A DNA stretch of 64,000 nucleotides from CBDDEC01 sp965226785 (GTDB lineage Bacteria > Chloroflexota > Dehalococcoidia > UBA2979): assembly GCA_965226785.1 (NCBI GenBank), contig CBDDEC010000002.1:620001-684000 (forward strand), given 5' to 3'. Position 1 is the first letter of the stretch; every line of letters starts with the position of its first letter. Under the pieces are notes generated by a model, which saw only the letters and a list, made by a program, of their open reading frames with translations, searched no databases and was not told the origin of the DNA. Of this stretch, positions 8,564-16,624 are shown in pieces. A program made the position numbers and the translations under genes.

Positions 8564-8577
8564 TGTACCAGCGTACA
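8564..8577. promoter_or_regulatory. Inverted repeat in a divergent promoter region
   Basis: TGTAC and GTACA separated by CAGC form a perfect 5-bp inverted repeat between the divergent signal peptidase and phosphoesterase genes. It could be a small operator. There is no direct evidence of function. Confidence 0.25.
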
Positions 8578-8686
8578 AGTGCTCGTGCGAACAGGGAGCC
8601 CCGCTCACGACGAGTGTGGTCGCGGCGTCGGCTAGATTCGGTAGAGTGCCCTCGGACGGCCGGTGTGCCGAGGTCTGGGGCGGACA

Positions 8687-9307
8687 ATGGTCGACGACAA
8701 CGACAGTGCGCCGCGCGATGCATGGCCCGGCCGGGTTCGCGTCAGCGGCTCGCGCATCGCCGTCGTCTCCGACACGCATGAGCAGGACGACGGCTGGGGT
8801 TCGCCGCCCGAGCTGATCGAGGCACTGAGCGGCGTCGACCTGATCCTGCACTGCGGCGACCTTGATGTCCTCGGCGTACTCGACCACCTCGAGACCGTCG
8901 CGCCGGTCTACGCCGTGCGCGGCTACCCCGACCCGCGCGAGGAGGGACAACGCCTGGCGAACGACCGCACGCGGGTGGTCGAGATCGGCGACGTGCGCAT
9001 CGGCATGATGCACGACATCCGCGGGCACGGCCCCGCGCAGACCTTCACCCACACGATCGGCTTCCCACCCGGCGACATCCATGACCAGCTCCAGCGCCAG
9101 TTCGGCCACACGGTCGAAGTGGTCTGCTTCGGCGACACGCACGAGGAGTACATCGGCTGGTACCAGAGCGTGCTGTTCGTCAACCCGGGCAGCACGACGA
9201 CGCCCGGGCTCCGCCACGGTCGTGGCGAGCTGGGCACCTTCGCCATCCTCGATATCGATGACGGCGTCGTCTCCGCCCGCATCGAGAAGCTGCGTCGCGG
9301 AGCCTAG
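8687..9307 (+). CDS. YfcE/MJ0936-like metallophosphoesterase, atypical metal motifs
   Basis: A 206-residue calcineurin-like phosphoesterase. Recognisable metal-site blocks in order are VVSDTHEQ, LHCGDLD, AVRGYPDP, GMMHDI and CFGDTHEEY, then VNPGSTTTP. In the family consensus the third block is GN(C/H)(D/E) and the fifth is GHTH. Here the Asn is replaced (GYPD) and the first His of GHTH is Asp. The protein may therefore bind metals differently, use another substrate, or be impaired. The start at 8687 is the ATG closest to the conserved domain; an ATG 24 bases upstream is possible. The next gene (YqgE) begins one base after the stop, so the two are probably co-transcribed. Confidence 0.7.
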   Translation: MVDDNDSAPRDAWPGRVRVSGSRIAVVSDTHEQDDGWGSPPELIEALSGVDLILHCGDLDVLGVLDHLETVAPVYAVRGYPDPREEGQRLANDRTRVVEIGDVRIGMMHDIRGHGPAQTFTHTIGFPPGDIHDQLQRQFGHTVEVVCFGDTHEEYIGWYQSVLFVNPGSTTTPGLRHGRGELGTFAILDIDDGVVSARIEKLRRGA

Positions 9308-9308
9308 C

Positions 9309-9848
9309 GTGGACGGCGTGGCCGGCCGGCTCCTGGTGGCGACGCCGGATCTGCTCGATCCGAGCTTCTACCGCAGTGTGGTCCTGGTCTGCTCACACGA
9401 CGACGAGGGCGCGTTCGGGCTCATCCTCAACCGCCCGCTCGACGCCGCCGTGGCGGACCACATCGACGAGTGGTCGGAGCACGTCGTCGGCCCGCCTGTG
9501 GTCTTCGAGGGCGGTCCGGTCCAGCGCACCACCGCCGTGGGCCTGGCCCTCGGCCCGGCGAACCGTGAGTGGAACATCCAGATCGGCCCGGGCCTCGGGT
9601 TGATCGACTTGGCCGAAGATCCGGCCACCGTCGAACTGAGGGCGCTACGGGTGTTCTCCGGGTATGCGGGATGGGGCGCAGGCCAGCTGGATGCCGAGAT
9701 CGCCTCGGAGGGGTGGTTTACGGTCGATCGCTGGCCCGAAGACGCGTTCTCGGAGCATCCAGAGCAGCTCTGGCGGAGCGTGCTGCTACGACAGGGCCGC
9801 GATCTCGCCATCTACGCGAACTTCCCCGACGATCCGCTATCCAACTGA
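9309..9848 (+). CDS. yqgE: UPF0301/YqgE (AlgH) family protein
   Basis: A 179-residue single-domain protein with the family hallmarks: GRLLVATPDLLDPSFYRSVV at the N-terminus, GAFGLILNRPL, GGPVQRTTAVGL and VFSGYAGWGAGQLDAEI. It is a cytoplasmic protein of poorly defined function; in Pseudomonas the AlgH homologue was linked to regulation. The GTG at 9309 gives the conserved N-terminus; a second GTG lies three codons later. It is directly downstream of the phosphoesterase gene with a one-base gap, which suggests translational coupling. Confidence 0.9.
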   Translation: MDGVAGRLLVATPDLLDPSFYRSVVLVCSHDDEGAFGLILNRPLDAAVADHIDEWSEHVVGPPVVFEGGPVQRTTAVGLALGPANREWNIQIGPGLGLIDLAEDPATVELRALRVFSGYAGWGAGQLDAEIASEGWFTVDRWPEDAFSEHPEQLWRSVLLRQGRDLAIYANFPDDPLSN

Positions 9849-9983
9849 CTAAATCGCCCCAAACCGGCGGACCGCCGCGCAGCGCTCAGCCAGCTGAGGA
9901 CGCGGCTCAGGTTTCGTACCCGATCGACCGATGATTGAGGGACGGATCGCACTGTCATCCCTTCAACTGAAACGGACCACGCC

Positions 9984-11486
9984 ATGGTCGCGACTGAGCC
10001 GCTCCCCCTCTACCCCGACTCGGGGGACCTCGAGGCTGAGAGCGACGCGTCTCCCCTGCGGGCGCCAGAACCGACCTCGATGGCTGAGGTTGGCCTGAGC
10101 GAGCCGATCATGATTGACCTCACGCTGAAGATGATCCGGCACCTGGCCAAGCCCAGTGCCTACGACCTCGCCGAGCGCATGGCGCTCCCGACGCCTGTGC
10201 TCAACGAGATCCTCGACCTGATGAAAGAGGAAGGCCTCGTCGAGATCGGCGGCGCGGTGGGCGGACGGCACGTCGAGTACTCGTTCGTCCTCTCTCAGCG
10301 CGGCAAGGAGCAGGCCGTCGAGGCGTTCGACCGCAACGGCTACCTGGGGCCAACGCCCCTGCCCTTCTCGCAGTATCTGGAGATCCAGCAGCAGCAGTCG
10401 GTACGCCAGGCGCGCGTGACACCGGAAGGCGTTCGCGAGGCGCTGGGCGACCTGGTGCTCTCCGCCGAGCTGCTGGAGTCGGTCGGCGCGGCCCTCACCT
10501 CGGCTCGATCGATGATGCTCTACGGCCCGTCCGGAAACGGGAAATCTTCGATCACGACAGCGATCCGCGACATGTTCTCTGGCTCACTGCTCGTACCCTT
10601 CGCGGTCGAAGTCGACGGTCAGGTGATCCGCATCTACGACGAGCGCGTGCATCGCCGGCTCGACATCCCCGACCACGACGACCCTGGCCCAGGCTCTCCG
10701 ATCCTGCGCTCCGCCCGCCAGGATGCGCGCTTCGTGCGCTGCGAGCGCCCGATTGTGACCGTCAGCGGCGAGCTCACGCTCGAGAGCCTCGAGCTGCAGT
10801 TCGCTTCGGCCGGTCACTTCTACAACGCCCCACCGCAGATGCAGGCCAACGGCGGCGTGCTCGTCATCGACGACCTCGGCCGCCAGTCCGTGCGCCCCGA
10901 GGATCTGCTGAACCGCTGGACCACGCCGATGCAGTCGGGCTGGGATCAGCTGCGCCTGCAGACCGGCGGGTCCGTCAGCGTTCCCTTCGATGTGATGCTC
11001 GCGTTCTCCACGAACCTCCAGCCATACGAGCTGGGCGACGAGGCGTTCTTCCGCCGCATCCGCCACAAGGTGGTCGTCCCGAATCCGACGCGCGAGGAGT
11101 TCACGCGCATCCTCGAACGTTGCTGCGAGAGCAACGGCGTGACCTTCCACCCGGAGGGCCGGGAGTTGCTGCTCGGCGCTTACGCCGACGGCCGACGCGA
11201 GTTGCGCGGCTGCCACCCCGGTGACGTCGTCGCGAACCTCGTCGACCTCGCGCGCTTCCGCGCGATCCAGCCAGAGCTCAATGTCGAACAAGTGCAGGCC
11301 GCGATGGACTCCTACTTCGTCAGCGACGACGGCGACCGCCGTGTAGTGCGCAGGGGTCTCGCGAGGGACGTAGGCCGCGCCGGCGATGACCGGAATGGCG
11401 CGTCCTCGAACGGCTCCATGGCCGACACGCCCGACGCGCCGTTCTTCACTCCGGACGCCGAGGCGCTGAGCGACGCCGCCTCCTAG
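9984..11486 (+). CDS. AAA+ ATPase with N-terminal winged-helix domain
   Basis: A 500-residue protein. Residues about 40-115 look like a winged helix (LTLKMIRHLAKPSAYDLAERM, LNEILDLMKEEGLVEI, then a wing and LSQRGKEQA). Residues about 140-470 form an AAA+ module with Walker A GPSGNGKSS (181-189), Walker B GVLVIDDLGR (291-300), a sensor-1-like LAFSTN and an arginine-rich FFRRIRHK segment. The C-terminal tail is low-complexity. It is probably a cytoplasmic ATP-driven regulator or remodelling factor. I do not recognise a characterised homologue. It stands alone: a 135-base gap upstream, and the next gene converges. Confidence 0.6.
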   Translation: MVATEPLPLYPDSGDLEAESDASPLRAPEPTSMAEVGLSEPIMIDLTLKMIRHLAKPSAYDLAERMALPTPVLNEILDLMKEEGLVEIGGAVGGRHVEYSFVLSQRGKEQAVEAFDRNGYLGPTPLPFSQYLEIQQQQSVRQARVTPEGVREALGDLVLSAELLESVGAALTSARSMMLYGPSGNGKSSITTAIRDMFSGSLLVPFAVEVDGQVIRIYDERVHRRLDIPDHDDPGPGSPILRSARQDARFVRCERPIVTVSGELTLESLELQFASAGHFYNAPPQMQANGGVLVIDDLGRQSVRPEDLLNRWTTPMQSGWDQLRLQTGGSVSVPFDVMLAFSTNLQPYELGDEAFFRRIRHKVVVPNPTREEFTRILERCCESNGVTFHPEGRELLLGAYADGRRELRGCHPGDVVANLVDLARFRAIQPELNVEQVQAAMDSYFVSDDGDRRVVRRGLARDVGRAGDDRNGASSNGSMADTPDAPFFTPDAEALSDAAS

Positions 11487-11494
11487 CCGCTCCG

Positions 11495-12418
11495 CTACTC
11501 CTGCACGCCGAAGTCGAGCGGCTCTCCGGTCTCGATCAGGCTCTTTAAGCTGCTGAGCAGCGGCGCCCAACCCTCGCTGATCTGCGGGTAGACCGCCGAG
11601 CCCGCCGGGAAGCGGTCGTGCGTCATGCGCAGCCGCACGCTCTCACCGACTGGCTCCAGTTCCCAGAGCACCCGTGAGGGCGTCTCGGTCGCTGCAACGT
11701 CGTTGTAGAGGACGTGCCAGGTGTAGGCGAGCCGGCGTGGCTCATCGACCTCGAGCACCTCGCCCTCGACGGACAGGCTGCCGTCGGGATTGACGTACTC
11801 GACCCGGGATCCCACCGCCCAGTCGGAGTTGATCGCCGTCTCGTGGAAGTAGCGCCGCGTGAGCGCTCCGTCCGTGATCCCGTTCCACACCGCCTCCGGC
11901 GTCGCACGGATGTAGATCTCCAGGACGTGTTCGTCTGTTGAGCTGCCTGTCACGCCGAGGTCAGTCGTTCCGGCCTCGTCGGTCGCTGTCTCTGTCTCTG
12001 TACCCTGTGTCATCGCTTCCCCCTCCGTGGCCGGCGCTCCGGCCTCGGTCGCATCACCCTCAAGTTCCGCCCGCAGCGCGGTCAGCGCCGCCGCCCACGG
12101 TTCGAGGTACTTCGCGATCCAGCGTTCCTGGAGCGCCCGGATCGGAACCGGGTTCAGGAAGTGCTGCTTCTCGCGACCTCGACGCCGTGTCACGACGAGT
12201 CCCGCCTCTTCGAGGATCCGCAGGTGCTTCATCACACCAAAGCGGGTCATCGGCAGATGCTCAACGAGGTCGCTCAGGCGCTGCCCGTCTCGCTCCCGCA
12301 GGCGATCGAGCAGCTCCCGCCGGCTGGCATCGGCCAGGGCCCGGAAGACCAGCGCCTCCGCCGGTGCTTCCTCCTGAGCCTCGATCGTTGCCACCGTCGG
12401 TGCTGCTTCGTTGGTCAT
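11495..12418 (-). CDS. ArsR-type regulator fused to AHSA1/START-like domain
   Basis: A 307-residue two-domain protein. Residues about 15-95 form an ArsR winged helix (FRALADASRRELLDRL, TRFGVMKHLRILEEAGLV, RRGREKQHFLNP). After an acidic Glu/Thr-rich linker (about 120-155), residues 160-300 form an AHSA1/SRPBCC domain (EHVLEIYIRATPEAVWNGITD, WELEPVGESVRLRMTHDRF). In many genomes these are two adjacent genes; here they are one polypeptide. The ArsR part probably represses its own gene and the SRPBCC part may bind a hydrophobic ligand that relieves repression. The start at 12418 removes 13 residues that would otherwise overlap the operator-like repeats at 12421-12449. Confidence 0.8.
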   Translation of the reverse strand: MTNEAAPTVATIEAQEEAPAEALVFRALADASRRELLDRLRERDGQRLSDLVEHLPMTRFGVMKHLRILEEAGLVVTRRRGREKQHFLNPVPIRALQERWIAKYLEPWAAALTALRAELEGDATEAGAPATEGEAMTQGTETETATDEAGTTDLGVTGSSTDEHVLEIYIRATPEAVWNGITDGALTRRYFHETAINSDWAVGSRVEYVNPDGSLSVEGEVLEVDEPRRLAYTWHVLYNDVAATETPSRVLWELEPVGESVRLRMTHDRFPAGSAVYPQISEGWAPLLSSLKSLIETGEPLDFGVQE

Positions 12419-12420
12419 GT

Positions 12421-12449
12421 GGTGACAATAGGTGACTGTTTGGTCACCT
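12421..12449. promoter_or_regulatory. Operator-like repeat before the ArsR fusion gene
   Basis: A 7-bp perfect inverted repeat, AGGTGAC (12430-12436) and GTCACCT (12443-12449), with a 6-base spacer. A direct repeat of GGTGAC lies at 12421-12426, one helical turn away from 12431. The site ends at the start codon of the ArsR-AHSA1 gene. ArsR-family repressors commonly bind such repeats and autoregulate. The M20 peptidase gene begins 76 bases to the right and could share this control. Confidence 0.5.
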
Positions 12450-12524
12450 GTCAACACACCCTGCCAGAGCGGCTATTCTGGGCCGCGCCCGACTCTCGAA
12501 GGATCCAACCCCGCCGGAGCGCCC

Positions 12525-13898
12525 ATGCCAGAAGCCGCCGCCGACCACGTCGACCTCGCGCAGGCCGTAGCGGCGCTCCAGCCGGCCGCGAGGAGCGAGC
12601 TGGAGACGCTGGTCCGCATCCGCTCCGTCAGTGCCGAGGGACCAGACACGCCGGCGATCCTCGAAGCCGCCCACCACGTCGCCACGTCGCTGGAGGCCGC
12701 CGGCCTCGAAGGCGTACGGCTGCTCGAGGTACCCGACGCGCCGCCGGCGGTCACCGCCGAGGTGCCGCCGCCGCCCGGCGCACCGACGGTGCTCCTCTAC
12801 GCGCACTACGACGTCCAGCCCGCGTTCGAGTCCGACGGCTGGCGCGGCGACCCCTTCGAGCCGGTCGAGCTCAACGGCCGCCTCTACGGCCGCGGCGCGT
12901 CCGATGACAAGGCGGGCGTGATTGCCCACCTCACTGCGCTGCGGGCCCACGAGGGCAGACCGCCGGTGGGCGTTCGGCTGTTCATCGAGGGCGAAGAGGA
13001 ACTCGGCTCGCCGCACCTCGACGCGCTGCTCGCGACCCACGGTGACGCCCTGGCCGCCGATGCGATCTTCGCGGCCGATTCGGAACACTGGGCCGTCGGC
13101 CAGCCAGCGATCACCACGTCCCTGCGGGGGCTCGTCGACTGCGTCGTCGAGGTGCGCGTCCTCGAGCTCGGTGTGCACAGCGGTCAGTTTGGCGGGCCGC
13201 TGCCTGACGCGCTCTCCGCACTCTCGCGCCTCCTCGCGACGTTGCAGGACGCCGAGGGGCACTGCCGCGTTGAGGGTCTGACCAGCGACAGCGTCAACGG
13301 CCCGGCCGTGAGTTATGACGAGTACCGGGAGCAGGCGGGCGTGCTCGCCGGCGTCGCCCTCCCGGGCGAGGGTTCGCCACCCCTCGGCGGCCTCGCGAGC
13401 CGTCTCTGGATGCAGCCAGCCGTCTCCGTGCTGGCGATCGATGCGCCAGCGGTCCCCGACGCGGTGAACCAGATCGTCCCGGTCGCCCGCGCCAAGGTCA
13501 GCCTGCGCCTCGCCCCGAGCGAGGACCCCGCGCACGCGATGACCGCGCTCATCTCGCACCTCGAACGCCATGCGCCGCCCACGGCGATCGTGGAGGTGAC
13601 TCCGGGCGCGGGAGCCGCGGGCTACTCCGCCGAAACCAGGGGCGCAGCCTTCGACGCCTATCGCGCCGGCTGCGAGGCGGCCTGGGGCGTCTCGCCGATG
13701 GAAATCGGGATCGGCGGCACCATCCCCTTCGTCGCCGCGTTCGGCGAGGCGTTCCCCAGGGCCTCGATCGTCCTCATTGGCGCCGGCGAACCCACGAGCC
13801 GGATCCACGGCCCCAACGAGAGCCAGGACCTCGACGAGCTGCGGCGCAACGCGCTCGCCGAGGCGGTGGCCTTACGCGAACTCGGGGTCTCGCCATGA
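12525..13898 (+). CDS. M20 family metallopeptidase (dipeptidase-like)
   Basis: A 457-residue M20/M28-clan zinc peptidase. Metal and catalytic motifs in order are LYAHYDVQPA (His and Asp), LYGRGASDDKAG, FIEGEEELGSP (general base Glu plus metal Glu) and FAADSEHW. The dimerisation domain contains the conserved ELGVHSGQFGG, and the last His is in SRIHGPNES. It likely hydrolyses dipeptides or N-acyl amino acids in the cytoplasm. The start at 12525 has GGAG upstream and begins 40 residues before the first conserved helix; the frame is open for 31 more codons without family sequence. It overlaps the next gene by four bases (ATGA), so the three genes to 16602 form a tightly coupled operon. Confidence 0.87.
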   Translation: MPEAAADHVDLAQAVAALQPAARSELETLVRIRSVSAEGPDTPAILEAAHHVATSLEAAGLEGVRLLEVPDAPPAVTAEVPPPPGAPTVLLYAHYDVQPAFESDGWRGDPFEPVELNGRLYGRGASDDKAGVIAHLTALRAHEGRPPVGVRLFIEGEEELGSPHLDALLATHGDALAADAIFAADSEHWAVGQPAITTSLRGLVDCVVEVRVLELGVHSGQFGGPLPDALSALSRLLATLQDAEGHCRVEGLTSDSVNGPAVSYDEYREQAGVLAGVALPGEGSPPLGGLASRLWMQPAVSVLAIDAPAVPDAVNQIVPVARAKVSLRLAPSEDPAHAMTALISHLERHAPPTAIVEVTPGAGAAGYSAETRGAAFDAYRAGCEAAWGVSPMEIGIGGTIPFVAAFGEAFPRASIVLIGAGEPTSRIHGPNESQDLDELRRNALAEAVALRELGVSP

Positions 13899-14326
13899 CG
13901 ACGGAGGCCGCCGTGGTCGATGCGGCCCACGCGGCGCTCTACGCCCGGCTGCCCTCGATCGACTGCCAGCTCCGCTGCGCCACAGCTTGCGGCCCGATCG
14001 TGGCCACCGAGGCGGAGTGGCGGCGCATGGAGACAGCGACCGGCGGCGGGACGTGGGGCGATGCCACCGTCTGCCCGCACCTCGACCGCGACGCCGGCCT
14101 CTGCCGCGCCCACGCCCTGCGCCCGCTGATCTGTCGCCTCTGGGGCGTGGTCGAGACGATGCCATGTCCACACGGCTGCGAGCCCGAGCACTGGCTCACC
14201 GCCGCGGAGGCAGCCGCCCTGATCGACGAGGCGATCGCGCTCTCGGGCGGTCATCTCGCCTCGGGCTGGCGCGGCTGGCAGCAGACGATCGTGAACGCCC
14301 CTGACGCCCCGGAGCCGGCCGCGTGA
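13895..14326 (+). CDS. Cys-rich YkgJ-like (CxxCxxxCC family) protein
   Basis: A 143-residue cytoplasmic protein with a cluster of cysteines: CQLRCATACG at about 24-33, then CPHLD...GLCRAHALRPLICRLWG and MPCPHGC. The order of Cys residues and the RPLICRLW segment recall the zinc/iron-chelating YkgJ-type family, although the first motif is looser than the usual CxxCxxxCC. A metal-binding or Fe-S role is likely but unproven. It overlaps the peptidase gene by ATGA and the double CoA transferase gene by GTGA, so it is translated as part of that operon. Confidence 0.6.
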   Translation: MTTEAAVVDAAHAALYARLPSIDCQLRCATACGPIVATEAEWRRMETATGGGTWGDATVCPHLDRDAGLCRAHALRPLICRLWGVVETMPCPHGCEPEHWLTAAEAAALIDEAIALSGGHLASGWRGWQQTIVNAPDAPEPAA

Positions 14327-16602
14327 CTCGCGGTCCGTGGAACCCCCTCGCCGGCGTGCGCGTCCTCGAGGCAGGCACCGAGCGCTCGGTCGCCGTCGCC
14401 GGACGGGTGCTGGCTGACCTCGGCGCGGAGGTGATCGTCCTCGAACGCCCCGTGGCTGCCGCCTTCGTCACGCTCGACGCCGACAAGCGCCTCGCCCCGC
14501 ACGCTACCGCCAAGGACATCTCGAAGGCCCTCGCTGGCGCCGACCTCGTCCTCCTCGGCGGGGATCGCGCACTCGCCACCCTCGAGGGCGCTACACCCGA
14601 GCAGCTTCGGGAGCGCTACCCACGCCTCGTCGTCGTCGCGGTCACCCCGTTCGGGCTGACCGGCCCCCGCCGCGACGATCCCGGTACCGACCTCACGCTC
14701 TTCCACGCCAGCGGCCTCGCGCGACTCCTCGTGGGCCAGGTCGAAGACCTCGAGGCTGACCCGCCGTCACGCGCCGCCGGCGAACAATCGGCGTTCATTG
14801 GCGGCATCACCGCGGCCGCCGGTGCGATGGAGGCGCTGCTCCGCCAGCAGCCGAGCGGCGAGGGCGACCTCATCGACGTCTCGCTCCAGGAGGCGTTGGC
14901 CTGCATGGCGATCCGCGAGCTCGCCGTGCCGGGCCACGGCGGCGAACCGGCCTCGCGACTCCGCCACCTCGACGGCAACGGCACGACGGTGACGATCCTG
15001 CCGACACGGGACGGCTACATCGCGATCTCACCTCGCGAGGAACGCCAGTGGCAGACCTGGCTGGGCGTGATCGGCGAGCCGGCGTGGGGACGTGAGCCGA
15101 GGTTCGCGACGAAGGCCGACCGCGCCGAGCACTTCGACGAGCTGCACGCACTCATGAGCGAGTGGAGTCGCGTCCGCACTCGCCACGAGATCTTCGAGGC
15201 CGGGCAAGGCGCTCACGTGCCCTGCTTCCCGCTGAGTACCCCCGCGGACCTCCTCGACGACCGCCAGCTGCGCCATCGGGAGTTTTGGCGTCGCCTCGCC
15301 CCGGTCGACGGGCCGCTCACCGTCCCCGGTCCGCCCTGGGGCCACCCGCGCGGCGACGCGAGCCCGACCGAGCTCTCAACACACGCCCGCTGGCGCGACC
15401 GGGCCGAGCCAGCCCACGACCCGCCCTTGACGGCGCGACCGCTCGAGGGCGTCCGCGTCCTCGACTTCAGCTGGGTGATCGCCGGGCCGACCTGCACGCG
15501 TTACCTGGCCGCCTGGGGCGCGGAGGTGATCAAGGTCGAGACCTCGAGCCGGCCCGACCCCGGCCGCGCCTCCGAGCTGCACGCGGTGCTCGGCGAGGGC
15601 AAATTCGGCGTCACGCTCAACGTGAAGCACCCCGACGCCCTGGAGGTCGCCCGCCAGCTGGTCGCCAGCAGTGACGTCCTCGTCGAGAACTTCGCGACCG
15701 GTGTGATGGAGCGGTTCGGGCTCGGAGACGACGCGCTGCGCGAGCTCAACCCGAGCCTCGTGCTGCTCTCCGCCTCGGGTATGGGCCGCACCGGACCGGA
15801 CGCGGGGCTCGTCGCCTACGGCACGCTGCTGCAGTCGTTCACCGGCTTCGCCGCGCTCAACGGCGAGCCCAACCGCGCGCCGAGGATCGGCATGGCCTGG
15901 CTCGACCCGATGTGCGGCTTGATGATGGCGCTCGCCGTCGGCGCAGCCATCCTCGACGCCCGCGGCAGCGAGGACGCGGCGCACGAGGGCGCGCGCATCG
16001 ACTTCTCGATGGTCGAAGCCCTCCTCGGCACGATGCCGGGACCGGTTCTCGAGTATCAGCTGAGCGGCGAGACGCCCTCGCCCGCCGGCAACCGCGACCC
16101 GCTACACGCGCCGCACGACATCTACAGTGCCCGGGGCGACGACGCCTGGGTGGCTCTTGCGGTCACGTCCGAGGACCAGTGGCACGCTCTCTGTAAAGCG
16201 ATCGAGCCGCTGGCGCCGCTGCGCCACCTCGATGCCGCGGAACGCCGCGAGCAGTCACCTCAGATCGACATCGCGATCGCGAGCTGGATCGCAACTCGCG
16301 CCCCCGAGGAGGCCCTAGGCGCGTTGCTCGCCGCTGGCGTCCCGGCCGCGAGCCCCACGAGCAGCCGCGATCTGTTCGACGACCCGCACCTCGCCGCCCG
16401 TGGCTTCTACGACGAGGTGGCGCAGCCGGACGGCGCGACACTGCGTCTCCCCGGGCTCCCCTGGCGAGCCACGACGCACGCGGCAGCGCCACCGCGTGCC
16501 GCGCCCGCCCTCGGCGGCGACACCGACGAGGTCCTGACAAGCGTCCTCGGCCTGACGCCGGAGCGCGTCGCGCAGCTCCGCGATGCCGGAGCCCTCGACT
16601 AG
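14323..16602 (+). CDS. Fused double CaiB/BaiF CoA transferase
   Basis: A 759-residue protein made of two complete class III CoA transferase modules: residues 5-360 and 372-759. Each has the LxGVRVLxxxxE/W opening and the LGAEVIVLE or WGAEVIKVE block. The C-terminal module keeps the catalytic aspartate (Asp528 in AWLDPMCGLMMAL, the place of Asp169 in formyl-CoA transferase). The N-terminal module has GEQSAFIGGIT at that place and no Asp, so it is probably structural or substrate-binding. The arrangement mimics heteromeric transferases such as BbsEF, where one subunit is catalytic. The substrate is unknown. The start is a GTG overlapping the stop of the Cys-rich gene. Confidence 0.83.
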   Translation: MTRGPWNPLAGVRVLEAGTERSVAVAGRVLADLGAEVIVLERPVAAAFVTLDADKRLAPHATAKDISKALAGADLVLLGGDRALATLEGATPEQLRERYPRLVVVAVTPFGLTGPRRDDPGTDLTLFHASGLARLLVGQVEDLEADPPSRAAGEQSAFIGGITAAAGAMEALLRQQPSGEGDLIDVSLQEALACMAIRELAVPGHGGEPASRLRHLDGNGTTVTILPTRDGYIAISPREERQWQTWLGVIGEPAWGREPRFATKADRAEHFDELHALMSEWSRVRTRHEIFEAGQGAHVPCFPLSTPADLLDDRQLRHREFWRRLAPVDGPLTVPGPPWGHPRGDASPTELSTHARWRDRAEPAHDPPLTARPLEGVRVLDFSWVIAGPTCTRYLAAWGAEVIKVETSSRPDPGRASELHAVLGEGKFGVTLNVKHPDALEVARQLVASSDVLVENFATGVMERFGLGDDALRELNPSLVLLSASGMGRTGPDAGLVAYGTLLQSFTGFAALNGEPNRAPRIGMAWLDPMCGLMMALAVGAAILDARGSEDAAHEGARIDFSMVEALLGTMPGPVLEYQLSGETPSPAGNRDPLHAPHDIYSARGDDAWVALAVTSEDQWHALCKAIEPLAPLRHLDAAERREQSPQIDIAIASWIATRAPEEALGALLAAGVPAASPTSSRDLFDDPHLAARGFYDEVAQPDGATLRLPGLPWRATTHAAAPPRAAPALGGDTDEVLTSVLGLTPERVAQLRDAGALD

Positions 16603-16624
16603 TTGGCCTCCGCGACCGTTCTCG

